Origin: an uncultured Clostridia bacterium
GTDB taxonomy: Bacteria > Bacillota > Clostridia > Oscillospirales > Oscillospiraceae
Assembly: GCA_945926565.1 (NCBI GenBank)
Contig: CAMELY010000019.1
Location: forward strand, 1-14,448
Direction of reading: 5' to 3'
DNA length: 14,448 nucleotides
Part shown: positions 1 through 7,572 of the stretch, piece by piece
Layout of the letters: each line of letters starts with the position of its first letter
Numbering within the stretch: position 1 is the first letter of the stretch
Program-made: the position numbers and the translations under genes
The notes under the pieces: model-generated
The model's input: only the letters and a program-made list of their open reading frames with translations
The model's database searches: none
What the model was told of the DNA's origin: nothing

Positions 1-1933
1 CATAGAACCGGAGGGGATAGGCCTCGGTGACATTCTCCCGGGCCATGGCCTCCAGCAGAACGGCCCCCTGTCCGTCGTAGGTCACCGTCTCCCGGCCGGT
101 GAGCAAAGCATAGACCCCGTCAAAGAGGCGGCCCATGCTGCTTGCCCTGGGGCAGTTCAGCCCTGCCCGAAGCACCTGGTGCAGGGGATTGGCCTGCTGT
201 GCTTCGGTGAGCCGTCCACCGTCCCACAGCAGGCTGTAGGCGATGCGGCCGATCTCTACGGCGCACTTGTCTCCCCCGGGGAGGGCGATGGGGCGGATGG
301 TACCCCGGCGCTGAAAGCCGGTGAAGTCTCCGGTGAGGCACTCGGCGCCCCAGATGGTGCCGTCGGTGCCATAGCCGGTGCCATCCCAGACGAGGCCGAT
401 GCAGGCCCCCTCCAGGCCGTTGTCCGCCATGCAGGCGGCCATGTGGGCGTGGTGGTGCTGCACCTGAATGAGGGGCAGTCCCTCCCGGCAGCTCCGCTCC
501 TGGGCGTACTCGGTGGAGAGGTAGTCCGGGTGCAGGTCGCAGACCAGGCCGGTAACCTCCACACCAAATCGCTCCTCGAAGCGGTCAATCTGCTCCTGAT
601 AGAACTGGAAGGTCTCCAGGTTTTTCAGGTCGCCGATGTGCTGGCTGAGAAAGGCGTACTGTCCCCGGGAGAGGGCAAAGCCCCCCTTCTGCTCCGCCCC
701 GCAGGCCAGGATGCCGGAGCAGTCCCAGGGGAGGTGCACCGGCTCCGGGGCATAGCCCCGGCTGCGGCGGAAGAAGTAGTCCTTCCCCCGGAAGACCCGG
801 AGCAATGAGTCATCGCAACGGTTGACGATGGCCCGGTCGTGGTAGAGAAAGCCGTCCGCCAGCTGCCTGCCCAGCGCGGCGCTGATGGGCTTGGCCATTT
901 TGCAAAACCAGCCCAGGTCGCAGAATACCGGCTGGTCAGAGAAATTCATGCTGGTCATGACCAGCACATCAAAGTCCTCCATCAGCAGATGGTGGAGGGG
1001 AGTGTAGGGGAGCATGACGCCCAGCTCCCGGGTCTCGCTGAGCCCCGCTGGGCAGTCCGGCCGCTTGCGGAGCAGGACGATGGGCGCCCGGGGACTGGTG
1101 AGCCGTGCCTCCTCCTCCGGGGAGACCAGACACAGCCGCCTGACCGCCGCCAGGTCCCGGCACATGAGGGCGAAGGGCCGCTCATCCCTCTGCTTGCGGC
1201 GGCGGAGCTCCGCCACCGTCTCCGGCAGGTCGGGCAGGCAGGCCAGATGATAGCCCCCCAGACCCTTGATGGCCACAATTTTTCCCTGCCGCAGGAATTC
1301 CTTGGCGGCAACGAGGGCCTCCTCCCCGAAGCAGGCGGGTTCTCCCGTCTTGGCGGAAAAGGTCAGCTCCGGCCCACAGTCCGGGCAGCAGTTGGGCTGG
1401 GCGTGGTAGCGGCGGCTGAGGATGCTGTCGTACTCCCCCTGGCAGTCCGGGCACATCTCAAAGGGTTGCATGGAGGTCAGCGCCCGGTCATAGGGCAGAT
1501 CCTCCACAATGGTGAACCGGGGGCCGCAGTTGGTGCAGTTGATGAAGGGATAGCGGTACCGTCGGTCATCAGGATCCCGCAGCTCCCGGAGGCAGTCGGG
1601 ACAGGTGGCGATATCCGGGCTCACCAGAGTGTCCGGATGGCCCTCCCGGCGGCTCTTTCGGATGTGAAAGCCGGTCTCTCCCAGGGGCGCGGGGCAGGAG
1701 GTCTCCCGGATCTGGACAATCTGTGCCAGGGGCGGAGGGCTTTGCTCCAGTGCGGCGCGGAATTGAGCGAGGGCAGCTTCATCGCCCTCCAGCTCCAATT
1801 CTACCCCGAAAACCGTATTTCTGCACCAACCGGCCAGCCCAAGGCCTTGGGCCAGCCGGTGGAGAAAGGGGCGAAAGCCAACGCCCTGGACAATGCCCTC
1901 AACCTCCAGATGGACGCGGCGAGGCTCAGCCAT
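1..1933 (-). CDS. hypF: HypF, [NiFe] hydrogenase maturation carbamoyltransferase (partial, C-terminus beyond left edge)
   Basis: HypF uses carbamoyl phosphate and ATP to carbamoylate the C-terminal cysteine of HypE, the source of the cyanide ligands of the NiFe site. The frame is open for 644 codons from ATG at 1933 to base 1 with no stop; family members are usually about 750 residues, so roughly the last 100 are missing. Domains in order: acylphosphatase domain with VQGVGFRP at 15-22; two zinc-finger-like modules (C111/C114/C133/C136 and C161/C164/C183/C186); a YrdC-like domain from about 215 with KGLGGYHL and KQRDERPFALM; and a Kae1-like domain with the HHHAHMAA metal motif near 490 and WDGTGYGTDG near 515. 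The start overlaps the stop of the ferredoxin-like gene by 8 bases (1926-1933). Only a weak GAGG lies upstream, so translation is probably coupled. hypC, hypD and hypE may follow to the left; that is inference. Confidence 0.96.
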   Translation of the reverse strand, partial: MAEPRRVHLEVEGIVQGVGFRPFLHRLAQGLGLAGWCRNTVFGVELELEGDEAALAQFRAALEQSPPPLAQIVQIRETSCPAPLGETGFHIRKSRREGHPDTLVSPDIATCPDCLRELRDPDDRRYRYPFINCTNCGPRFTIVEDLPYDRALTSMQPFEMCPDCQGEYDSILSRRYHAQPNCCPDCGPELTFSAKTGEPACFGEEALVAAKEFLRQGKIVAIKGLGGYHLACLPDLPETVAELRRRKQRDERPFALMCRDLAAVRRLCLVSPEEEARLTSPRAPIVLLRKRPDCPAGLSETRELGVMLPYTPLHHLLMEDFDVLVMTSMNFSDQPVFCDLGWFCKMAKPISAALGRQLADGFLYHDRAIVNRCDDSLLRVFRGKDYFFRRSRGYAPEPVHLPWDCSGILACGAEQKGGFALSRGQYAFLSQHIGDLKNLETFQFYQEQIDRFEERFGVEVTGLVCDLHPDYLSTEYAQERSCREGLPLIQVQHHHAHMAACMADNGLEGACIGLVWDGTGYGTDGTIWGAECLTGDFTGFQRRGTIRPIALPGGDKCAVEIGRIAYSLLWDGGRLTEAQQANPLHQVLRAGLNCPRASSMGRLFDGVYALLTGRETVTYDGQGAVLLEAMARENVTEAYPLRFY

Positions 1934-2393
1934 TCTGAGCAGCCTCAGCCTTGGCCTTTTTCGCGGCCTCGGCTTTGGCTTTCATTTCGGCAATCTGCTC
2001 GGGGGTGAACTTGGGCTTGGGCGGTGCCTTTTTGATCATCGTACCCGTGACCAGGAAATCCTCCAGCTTGGTGCCCACAATCATGTAATCGTCCGTCATC
2101 GTGATGGCATGGCTGCTGCAGAAGTCTGCACACATAGCACAGAAGGTGCAGCTGGTCATATCAAAGGTGAAGGTCACCTTCTGGTCGCCGTTTTCCAGCT
2201 TTTCAATGTCCCGATGCATACACTGGGGCGCGCAGACCCGCAGGCACATGCCGCAGTTCATACACTTGGTCGGATCATAGTGAATCCGGCCCCGGTAGCC
2301 CTCGGCGGCCTTGGGGGGATCCCCGGCGGGGAAGGCCTCGGTGCTGGGCTTTTTGAACAGGTTGGTAACCGCTTTTTTGAGATAGGGAAGCAT
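1926..2393 (-). CDS. mbhN: Ferredoxin-like 2x[4Fe-4S] hydrogenase subunit (MbhN/EchF/NuoI-like)
   Basis: 155-residue electron-transfer subunit expected on the cytoplasmic side, passing electrons from reduced ferredoxin to the small subunit. Two complete cysteine sets are visible: C44/C47/C50/C54 (CMNCGMCLRVC) and C82/C85/C88/C92 (CTFCAMCADFC), each able to bind a [4Fe-4S] cluster. The proline that commonly follows the fourth cysteine is Ala in the first motif and Ser in the second. The N-terminus (LPYLKKAVTNLFKKP) resembles the amphipathic anchor helix of NuoI-type subunits. The C-terminus (about 132-153) is a Lys/Ala/Glu-rich helix-like tail of unknown role. The start forms a TAATG 1-base overlap with the small-subunit gene, and an AAAGGAG lies upstream inside that gene. 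Position next to the NuoB-like gene supports the role. It could be called EchF-like equally well. Confidence 0.93.
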   Translation of the reverse strand: MLPYLKKAVTNLFKKPSTEAFPAGDPPKAAEGYRGRIHYDPTKCMNCGMCLRVCAPQCMHRDIEKLENGDQKVTFTFDMTSCTFCAMCADFCSSHAITMTDDYMIVGTKLEDFLVTGTMIKKAPPKPKFTPEQIAEMKAKAEAAKKAKAEAAQNG

Positions 2394-2839
2394 TACTTGT
2401 GCATCTCCTTTCTCTTCTCCTTCAGGATCTCAGTGGCCTTGGCCAGGGCGGCAATGATCGCCTCCGGCTTGGGGGTGCAGCCGCCCACGGAGACGTCCAC
2501 ATGGGTGTATTTCTCCAGGGGGCCGTCAATGGCGTAGCTGCCCTTAAAGACGTTGCCCGACCGGGGGCAGGAGCCCAGGCTGACCACCACCCGGGGCTCC
2601 GGAACCTGGGCCAGGGTGCGTACCAGCCGGTCCCGGGTCTGAAGGGTGATGGGGCCGGAGACCACTACAATGTCCGCCTGACGGGGGGTGCCGGTGAGGC
2701 GGAAGCCCAGCCGCTCGGCGTCATACCGGGGGGTGAGGACGCTGACCAGCTCGATGTCGCAGCCGTTGCAGGAGCCGGCGTTGATGTGGAAAATCCAGGG
2801 GCTCTTGGCCATGCTGTTGTCGATCAGTTTTTCAAACAT
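2393..2839 (-). CDS. mbhJ: Group 4 [NiFe] hydrogenase small subunit (MbhJ/EchC/NuoB-like)
   Basis: 148-residue small subunit that carries the proximal [4Fe-4S] cluster next to the NiFe site, homologous to NuoB of complex I. All four expected cysteines are present: C24 and C27 (GSCNGCDIE), C91 (GSCPRSGNVF) and C121 (GGCTPKPEAI). Unlike periplasmic uptake hydrogenases it has no Tat signal peptide and no extra cluster domains, as usual for group 4. The length is typical of MbhJ/EchC proteins. The start at 2839 is preceded by AAGGAGGG at 7 bases, and that site overlaps the stop of the NuoH-like gene (12 bases between the genes). It would dock the large subunit onto the membrane arm. NuoB of a true complex I is excluded by the hydrogenase-type large subunit and hyp genes in the same operon. 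Confidence 0.94.
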   Translation of the reverse strand: MFEKLIDNSMAKSPWIFHINAGSCNGCDIELVSVLTPRYDAERLGFRLTGTPRQADIVVVSGPITLQTRDRLVRTLAQVPEPRVVVSLGSCPRSGNVFKGSYAIDGPLEKYTHVDVSVGGCTPKPEAIIAALAKATEILKEKRKEMHK

Positions 2840-2851
2840 GAGAGACCCTCC

Positions 2852-3820
2852 TTACAGGCCCAGCCAGACCAGAATCAGGCTGAGGGCGGCGAGACCGGCC
2901 ACCACGGTCCAGTAGAACTTGAACACCTGCTCCACCTTGAACCGGGCGCAGGCCCCGTGGGGCAGGCTCATGGTCAGGAAGGTGAGGATCAGGCAGAAGA
3001 GGACAAAGAGGATCACGTCCAGCACGGCGATGCCGGTGGTGATGCCCCCCAGGAAGAGGACGCAGAAGAGGGCGGTCATGATGAACATCTTGACCATGTG
3101 GGTCAGCCGGAAGACAGCCAGAGGAGGGCCGCTGTACTCGGCCAGGGTGCCCTCGCAGATCTCGGTCTCCGCCTCAGCCACGTCAAAGGGGTGCATGCCC
3201 ACCTCACAGGGGATGACAAAGAGCATGGCGATGGCGGCGGGGATCAGGGCCCAGCGGGTGATCAGGGGGCCGTTGGCCGCCTGATAATCGGCGATGGCCT
3301 GGAGGGAGAAGATGTTGTTCAGGCTGTCCCCGGGGGCCAGGATGGCCCGGCTCACCGCCAGAATGACCAGCACGAAGGGCAGCTCATAGGAGATCATGGC
3401 CACCATCTCCCGGCTCAGGCCCACTCCGGCGAAGGGGGAGCCGGAGGCGGAGGCGCCCACGATGGTGCAGACGCTGACCAGGGTCAGCAGGTAAAGGATG
3501 ACCACCAGGTCGGCGGTGCCGGAGTAGGCAGGCTTGCCTCCCGCGATGGGCAGGAACAGAGAGATGGAGATCAGCGCCGCGAAGCCCACCACCGGGGCGG
3601 CGAAGTAGACCGCCTTTTTGGCGTGGCGGGGGACGATGGTCTCCTTGCCGCAGCACTTGAGGAAGTCATACCAAGACTGGAGCAGGGGCGGGCCCACCCG
3701 GCGCTGCATCCGGGCCACCCAGATCCGGTCCAGGCCGGAGAGCAGGACGCCCATGACCACGCAGAACAGCAGGCCGGGGAAGATCAGCACATGGAACAGG
3801 CTGGAAAGCAATACGTTCAT
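2852..3820 (-). CDS. mbhM: NuoH-like membrane anchor subunit of energy-converting hydrogenase (MbhM/EchB)
   Basis: 322-residue multi-pass membrane protein homologous to NuoH, linking the hydrophilic hydrogenase module to the ion-translocating arm. Seen directly: about eight hydrophobic segments; the conserved cytoplasmic loop RMQRRVGPPLLQSWYDFLK at 38-56; and the acidic loop at about 206-229 (EVGMHPFDVAEAETE followed by CEGTLAEYSGPP), which corresponds to the charged loop at the quinone-cavity interface of complex I. The frame is open a further 81 codons upstream, but that stretch overlaps the preceding gene and lacks membrane character. The ATG at 3820 has a perfect AGGAGG at 7 bases and begins with a hydrophobic helix, so it is taken as the start. 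The gap to the upstream gene is 13 bases. Confidence 0.95.
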   Translation of the reverse strand: MNVLLSSLFHVLIFPGLLFCVVMGVLLSGLDRIWVARMQRRVGPPLLQSWYDFLKCCGKETIVPRHAKKAVYFAAPVVGFAALISISLFLPIAGGKPAYSGTADLVVILYLLTLVSVCTIVGASASGSPFAGVGLSREMVAMISYELPFVLVILAVSRAILAPGDSLNNIFSLQAIADYQAANGPLITRWALIPAAIAMLFVIPCEVGMHPFDVAEAETEICEGTLAEYSGPPLAVFRLTHMVKMFIMTALFCVLFLGGITTGIAVLDVILFVLFCLILTFLTMSLPHGACARFKVEQVFKFYWTVVAGLAALSLILVWLGL

Positions 3821-3827
3821 GTTCCCG

Positions 3828-3833
3828 CCTCCT
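3828..3833 (-). promoter_or_regulatory. Ribosome binding site of the NuoH-like gene
   Basis: AGGAGG on the minus strand, 7 bases before ATG 3820 and directly following the TAA of the upstream gene (TAAAGGAGG). It decides the start against a longer upstream reading of the same frame. Confidence 0.85.
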
Positions 3834-5774
3834 TTACAGTAAGATGATGCAGGCCAGCAGCACAAAGGCGATGGCCACCACACCGTAGAGGGTGTAGTCG
3901 TTGACAATGCCGCTGTGCCAGTCATGCATGTAGGAGAAGTACTTGCGCCAGTTGTGCTTGAAGCCCCAGAACAGGTCGCTGCCGCCCACCTGAGAGTAGA
4001 CGCTCTCCTCGCCGGAGAAGAAGGACTCATACTTGGCGTCCAGCACCTCCGCCTGCTCGTCACAGGAGGAGATATGGGCGTCCTTCAGGTCGTTGGGGCT
4101 GGCCAGCAGGGCCACAATGGCCACGGCGCAGGTGATGCAGAACAGCAGCATCAGCCAGGAGGTGGGATTCCAGCAGTCGGAGACCATCAGACCGGCCACG
4201 CCGCCGGTGGCGATGCCGTGGGCGGCTGCATAGCCCAGGCCCATGGCCTGGTCGATGTAGTTGGCCGCGTTGAAGGCGGCGCTGGTGGCGGGCAGGAGCA
4301 GGTAGTTCTGCACCTGGGTGGGGAAGAGACCGGTGACAATGCACAGCACCGCCAGAATCCACATGGGAATCCGCATGGCCAGAGGCACCTCTTTGACCTC
4401 CTTATACTGCTCGGGGAGCTGACCGAAGAAGACGCTCTGGGCCACCTTGATAAAGGAGGCCAAGGTGAGCACGCTGGTGATCAGGGCCACGATGCAGACA
4501 AAGAGGAAGAAGAAGTTGCCGGTGGCGGCCCCCCGCTGGAAGGCGGCCTGATAGATCATCCACTTGGAGGCAAAGCCGTTGAAGGGGGGCAGGCCGCTGA
4601 TGGAGGCGGCGCCGATGAGAAACAGCAGGGTGGTTCTGGGCATCCGCTTGGAGAGGCCGCCCAGGCTGTCCAGATCCAGGCTGCCCGTCTGGTGCTGCAC
4701 CGCGCCGGCGGTCAGGAAGAGCAGGCCCTTGAAGATGGTGTGGTTCATGGCGTGATACAGGCCGGCGCTGACGCCCAGGGCGGAGCCCAGGCCCACGGCG
4801 GTGATCACATAGCCCACCTGAGAGATGGAGTGGAAGGCCAGCAGCCGCTTGAAGTTGTGCTGGTTGAAGGCCATGGTGACGCAGATGAACATGCTCACCG
4901 CGCCGAAGCCGGTGACCAGATACTGCACCAGGGGCTGATTCAGGTTCTCATAGAGGACATAGCACAGCCGGATGATGCCGTAGACGCCGCACTTGGTCAG
5001 AACGCCCGAGATCATCAGCGAGATGGAGGCGGGGGCCACGGCGTGGGCGTCGGCGGCCAGGGGCTGGAAGGGGAAGAGGAAGGCCTTGGTGGCAAAGCCC
5101 ATGAACAGGAAAGCGAAGGCGGCGATGATCACCGGGTTTGCCCCCTGGCCGGGGATCAGGGCGGAGATCTGGGCCAGATTCAGGGTGTGGAGTTGGGAGT
5201 AGAGCATGGCGATACCCACCAGCAGCGAGGTGGAGCCCAGAGAGCCCACCACCAGATACTTCAGCGCACCCTCCAGGGCGCCCTCATAGGTGTTGCGGAA
5301 GGCGGTGAGGGCCACGGCGGTGAAGGTCATGATCTCCACCATGACAAAGATATTGAACAGGTCGCCGGAGAGCACCAGACCCAGCACCGAGCCGGAGAGC
5401 ATGAGGAACAGGGTGTAATAGTTCACCAGACTGTCGTCATGGTTCATGTAGGTGAAGGAGTAGACGCCGGAGACAAAGACGGCCACGGTGACGATGAGGC
5501 CGAAGAACAGGCTCAGGGCGTCCACCTCCAGGCAGATGCCGAAGGCCCAGCCCTCCACCGGCTCCCAGTTGCCCAGCCAGTAGGTGATGATCTGTCCGTC
5601 CAGCAGCACCGGCTTGACCAGGGCCAGCATCATAGCCAGGGCGGCGGTCATAGACACCAGCACCACGCCGTTGCGGGCCAGGGCGCTGCGCCGGCCCACC
5701 AGGGAGGTGACGAAGGCGCCCACGAAGAGGATCATAATGGCCAGGATGGGGAAGTTGTTCAGAAAGGTATTCAT
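3834..5774 (-). CDS. mbhH: Antiporter-like subunit, MrpD/NuoM family with MbhI-like C-terminal extension (MbhH)
   Basis: 646-residue polytopic protein of the MrpD/NuoL-M-N family, the main ion-translocating subunit. Visible functional residues: the TM5 glutamate E147 (FVMVEIMTF), lysines K172, K230 and K261, and H244 in the broken-helix region (PLAADAHAVAPAS). A single-unit MrpD or MbhH is about 490-510 residues, so roughly 140 residues are extra. The extra part holds a hydrophobic helix at about 539-558, a polar stretch at 559-618 with FFSGEE and aromatic/basic residues, and a terminal helix at about 628-646. That layout (TM, lateral amphipathic segment, TM) is what is described for MbhI of Pyrococcus and the end of NuoL. 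No separate mbhI gene follows, so a fusion is inferred. The start overlaps the MrpC-like stop by one base (TGATG). Confidence 0.94.
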   Translation of the reverse strand: MNTFLNNFPILAIMILFVGAFVTSLVGRRSALARNGVVLVSMTAALAMMLALVKPVLLDGQIITYWLGNWEPVEGWAFGICLEVDALSLFFGLIVTVAVFVSGVYSFTYMNHDDSLVNYYTLFLMLSGSVLGLVLSGDLFNIFVMVEIMTFTAVALTAFRNTYEGALEGALKYLVVGSLGSTSLLVGIAMLYSQLHTLNLAQISALIPGQGANPVIIAAFAFLFMGFATKAFLFPFQPLAADAHAVAPASISLMISGVLTKCGVYGIIRLCYVLYENLNQPLVQYLVTGFGAVSMFICVTMAFNQHNFKRLLAFHSISQVGYVITAVGLGSALGVSAGLYHAMNHTIFKGLLFLTAGAVQHQTGSLDLDSLGGLSKRMPRTTLLFLIGAASISGLPPFNGFASKWMIYQAAFQRGAATGNFFFLFVCIVALITSVLTLASFIKVAQSVFFGQLPEQYKEVKEVPLAMRIPMWILAVLCIVTGLFPTQVQNYLLLPATSAAFNAANYIDQAMGLGYAAAHGIATGGVAGLMVSDCWNPTSWLMLLFCITCAVAIVALLASPNDLKDAHISSCDEQAEVLDAKYESFFSGEESVYSQVGGSDLFWGFKHNWRKYFSYMHDWHSGIVNDYTLYGVVAIAFVLLACIILL

Positions 5775-6124
5775 CAGCCGTTCAACCTCCTGATCTTACG
5801 GGTGTCCAGGGTGCCGTACTGCTCTCTCAGCTTGATGACCAGGCTGAGGCTCATGGCAGTCATGCAGGCGCCGATGACGATGGAGGTGAGGGTGAGGGCC
5901 TGGGGCACCGGGTCGACGAAAAAGCTCTCCCGGGTCAGCTCGGCGATGGTGAAGATGGGGGCGGTGCCGCCGGGGTTAAAGCCCACCGAGACGATGAGCA
6001 GGTTGGTGCCGTAGTCCACCAGGCCCATGCCGATAATCACTTTGATCAGATTGTGCTTGGCTACCATGCAGTACAGCCCCAGGGCGATGAGGGCGAAGGA
6101 GCCGATGTAGTTGACTGCCATCAT
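5774..6124 (-). CDS. mbhG: MrpC/NuoK-like antiporter subunit (MbhG)
   Basis: 116-residue, three-helix membrane protein of the MrpC/NuoK family, part of the proton/cation path of the Mrp module. Hallmarks are the membrane segment around 25-48 (NLIKVIIGMGLVDYGTNLLI) and the family signature DPVPQALTLTSIVIG at 71-85. A short charged C-terminal tail (KLREQYGTLDTRKIRRLNG) follows the last helix. Two adjacent ATG codons (6124 and 6121) could start it; 6124 is chosen because AGGAGG is about 10 bases upstream. It overlaps the MrpB-like gene by 4 bases (ATGA) and the MrpD-like gene by 1. Length is normal for MrpC. NuoK of complex I is unlikely because the neighbours are MrpB and MrpD types. Confidence 0.94.
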   Translation of the reverse strand: MMAVNYIGSFALIALGLYCMVAKHNLIKVIIGMGLVDYGTNLLIVSVGFNPGGTAPIFTIAELTRESFFVDPVPQALTLTSIVIGACMTAMSLSLVIKLREQYGTLDTRKIRRLNG

Positions 6125-6594
6125 TTGGGAGCCACCTCCTTTTCCTCTGACGGGGCGTCTTGCTCCTTGTCCTCCGGCTCCAGGGTGCTGAGCATCATAA
6201 TGAGCAGGCAGGCGATGCCGGCCATGACGTGGTAGCCCACGGCGTCGTTCATCAGGATACTGGTCTCCAGCTCCTGTCCGGCGAAGACAAAGTTGACGCA
6301 GAAATTGAGTCCGGTAAAGATGCCCAGCAGGGCGATGACCACATACATGATCTCGGCGATGGTCTCACTGCTGTGCAGCAGCTTGGAGCTGAAGGAGTCC
6401 TTCACCCGGGTGCCGCCGTGGCCCAGGAAGACCAGCAGGATGGCGCTGGCCACCAGGACACCGCCCTGGAAGCCGCCGCCGGGGCTGGTGTTGCCGTGGA
6501 GCACCACATAGCAGCCGAAGGTGCAGGCCAGGGGCAGGAACAGATCCGCCGCGCAGCGGACAATAATATTCTTTTTGCGGAATTTGGATTTCAT
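6121..6594 (-). CDS. mbhF: MrpB-like antiporter subunit (MbhF)
   Basis: 157-residue membrane protein with the MnhB/MrpB domain. The signature HGNTSPGGGFQGG at 33-45 is intact and is followed by a hydrophobic helix (VLVASAILLVFLGHG) and two more helices around 80-100 and 115-135. The N-terminus is basic (MKSKFRKKN) and the C-terminal tail is acidic (EPEDKEQDAPSEEKE). In stand-alone Mrp antiporters this subunit interacts with MrpA; here it should contact the MbhD and MbhE proteins encoded just upstream, which replace the MrpA C-terminal part. The start overlaps the MbhE-like stop by 4 bases. Its ribosome binding site (AGGAGG) lies inside the codons for that protein's glutamate-rich end. Confidence 0.94.
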   Translation of the reverse strand: MKSKFRKKNIIVRCAADLFLPLACTFGCYVVLHGNTSPGGGFQGGVLVASAILLVFLGHGGTRVKDSFSSKLLHSSETIAEIMYVVIALLGIFTGLNFCVNFVFAGQELETSILMNDAVGYHVMAGIACLLIMMLSTLEPEDKEQDAPSEEKEVAPK

Positions 6595-6968
6595 GCCTCT
6601 TCCTCCTCCTTCTGCTCCGGGGCTTCCTTAGTGCCCTTAACGCTCTTGCGCAGGATGACCAGGGAGCCGGCGATGGCGGCGATGAGGATGAAGCTCTCGC
6701 CCATGGTGTCATAACCGCGGAAGTTGAAGACCACGCTGAACACCACGTTCTGGGCGGCCGTCTTGTCCAGGTTCTCGTTGACGATGATGGAGGCCACGCC
6801 GTCCGCCTGGCTGTTGTCATAGGACTCCGGATCCTCGTAGAGGGCCACCACATCGGTCTTGGTGCCGTCATAGGTGGGCTCGCTGCCCGCCATGAGGATG
6901 GAGGCGTAGACGCCGCAGATCATCAGAATGGCCAGCGCGATGGTAAAGAGAATGTTTTTCAGCTTCAT
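6591..6968 (-). CDS. mbhE: MbhE-like hydrogenase/antiporter subunit (MrpA C-terminal region)
   Basis: 125-residue protein with an N-terminal membrane helix (8-27), a polar segment of about 45 residues (28-72) and a second hydrophobic region. The best conserved part is at 74-101, with NVVFSVVFNFRGYDTMGES then a hydrophobic stretch. This matches the MrpA C-terminal domain that is a separate gene (mbhE) in Mbh hydrogenases. The tail is glutamate-rich (EQKEEEEA). It overlaps the DUF4040 gene upstream and the MrpB-like gene downstream by 4 bases each. The polar insert contains several acidic residues and probably faces outside; no specific function is assigned to it. The family call rests on the RGYDTMGE region plus strict gene order. 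Confidence 0.88.
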   Translation of the reverse strand: MKLKNILFTIALAILMICGVYASILMAGSEPTYDGTKTDVVALYEDPESYDNSQADGVASIIVNENLDKTAAQNVVFSVVFNFRGYDTMGESFILIAAIAGSLVILRKSVKGTKEAPEQKEEEEA

Positions 6969-7234
6969 TTCCGATCCTCCTCATCCGCCTTGACCTTGCG
7001 CAGGGCAATGATATACAGGATGGTGGACAGGACTGCGCCCACGCTGGCCTCCGCGATGGCCACGTCCGGGGCCTGAAGCAGCAGAAACTCCAGGGCCACA
7101 AAGGAGCCGGTGGCGGCCAGGGCGATCACCGAGTCGATGAGCCGCCGGGCCCGAACGGCCACAAAGGCGGCGGCCACAGCGCCCACCACGGCCAGGGTAT
7201 TCAGGACGAATACCAGGGTTCCATTCAGACTCAT
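6965..7234 (-). CDS. mbhD: MbhD-like subunit, DUF4040 domain (MrpA C-terminal)
   Basis: 89-residue, three-helix protein. The conserved DUF4040 core lies at 51-80: LLLQAPDVAIAEASVGAVLS followed by a hydrophobic helix ending in RK. It contains conserved acidic residues D57 and E62 within the membrane region, thought to line the ion path in Mrp and Mbh complexes. In Mrp antiporters this domain is part of MrpA after its NuoL-like portion; here it is free-standing, as in Mbh hydrogenases, and no MrpA NuoL-like part is present in the window. The start ATG 7234 overlaps the MrpG stop (ATGA) and is preceded by AAGGAGG about 10 bases away. Confidence 0.92.
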   Translation of the reverse strand: MSLNGTLVFVLNTLAVVGAVAAAFVAVRARRLIDSVIALAATGSFVALEFLLLQAPDVAIAEASVGAVLSTILYIIALRKVKADEEDRK

Positions 7235-7572
7235 TCCGGATCATCCTCCTTATAGTCGTCGATCACCAGGTCCTTGGCGGGCTTGACCCCCATCTTATAG
7301 GCGGCCTTGCACAGGGCGTGGTTGGAGACGGGGTTGGTGCCCATGACCAGCAGCAGGATGATGGCCAGCTTGATGTACGTCATGGGCTCGCTGCCGCTGG
7401 AGACGCCGTAGATGACGCCGGCCAGCACCACCGAGAGGGTGCCCATGGTGGCGATGCAGGTGGAGGCCTGGAGCCGGCCGAACACGTCGGGCATCCGGTG
7501 GACGCCCAGCACCCCGATGAAGGTGAAGAACACGCCGACGGCCAGCAGAATATCAATGACAATTCGTACCAT
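7231..7572 (-). CDS. mbhC: MrpG-like antiporter subunit (MbhC)
   Basis: 113-residue membrane protein of the MrpG/MnhG/PhaG family. The family core GVLGVHRMPDVFGRLQAS at 20-37 is intact, flanked by helices at about 3-22, 41-57 and 67-82, with a polar tail ending in DDYKEDDPE. The frame continues upstream by 53 codons inside the MrpF gene. ATG 7572 is chosen because it gives the normal N-terminus (MVRIVIDILLAVGVFFTFIG) and forms a TAATG junction with the MrpF stop. Length is typical for MrpG. It is required for assembly of Mrp complexes in known systems; a specific ion-handling role cannot be read from the sequence. Confidence 0.94.
   Translation of the reverse strand: MVRIVIDILLAVGVFFTFIGVLGVHRMPDVFGRLQASTCIATMGTLSVVLAGVIYGVSSGSEPMTYIKLAIILLLVMGTNPVSNHALCKAAYKMGVKPAKDLVIDDYKEDDPE

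Noticed and set aside
2399..3847. 482-codon plus-strand open frame antisense to the NuoB- and NuoH-like genes
   Set aside because: The translation is rich in His, Gly, Gln and Asp with no domain, a typical shadow of GC-rich membrane-protein genes; the minus-strand genes carry full family motifs.
2852..4063. Longer reading of the NuoH-like gene starting at 4063
   Set aside because: The extra 81 codons overlap the MrpD-like gene out of frame and lack hydrophobic character; the ATG at 3820 has a perfect AGGAGG.
3915..6014. 699-codon plus-strand open frame antisense to the MrpD- and MrpC-like genes
   Set aside because: Low-complexity HGGE-type sequence mirroring hydrophobic codons on the other strand; no ribosome binding site and no recognisable family.
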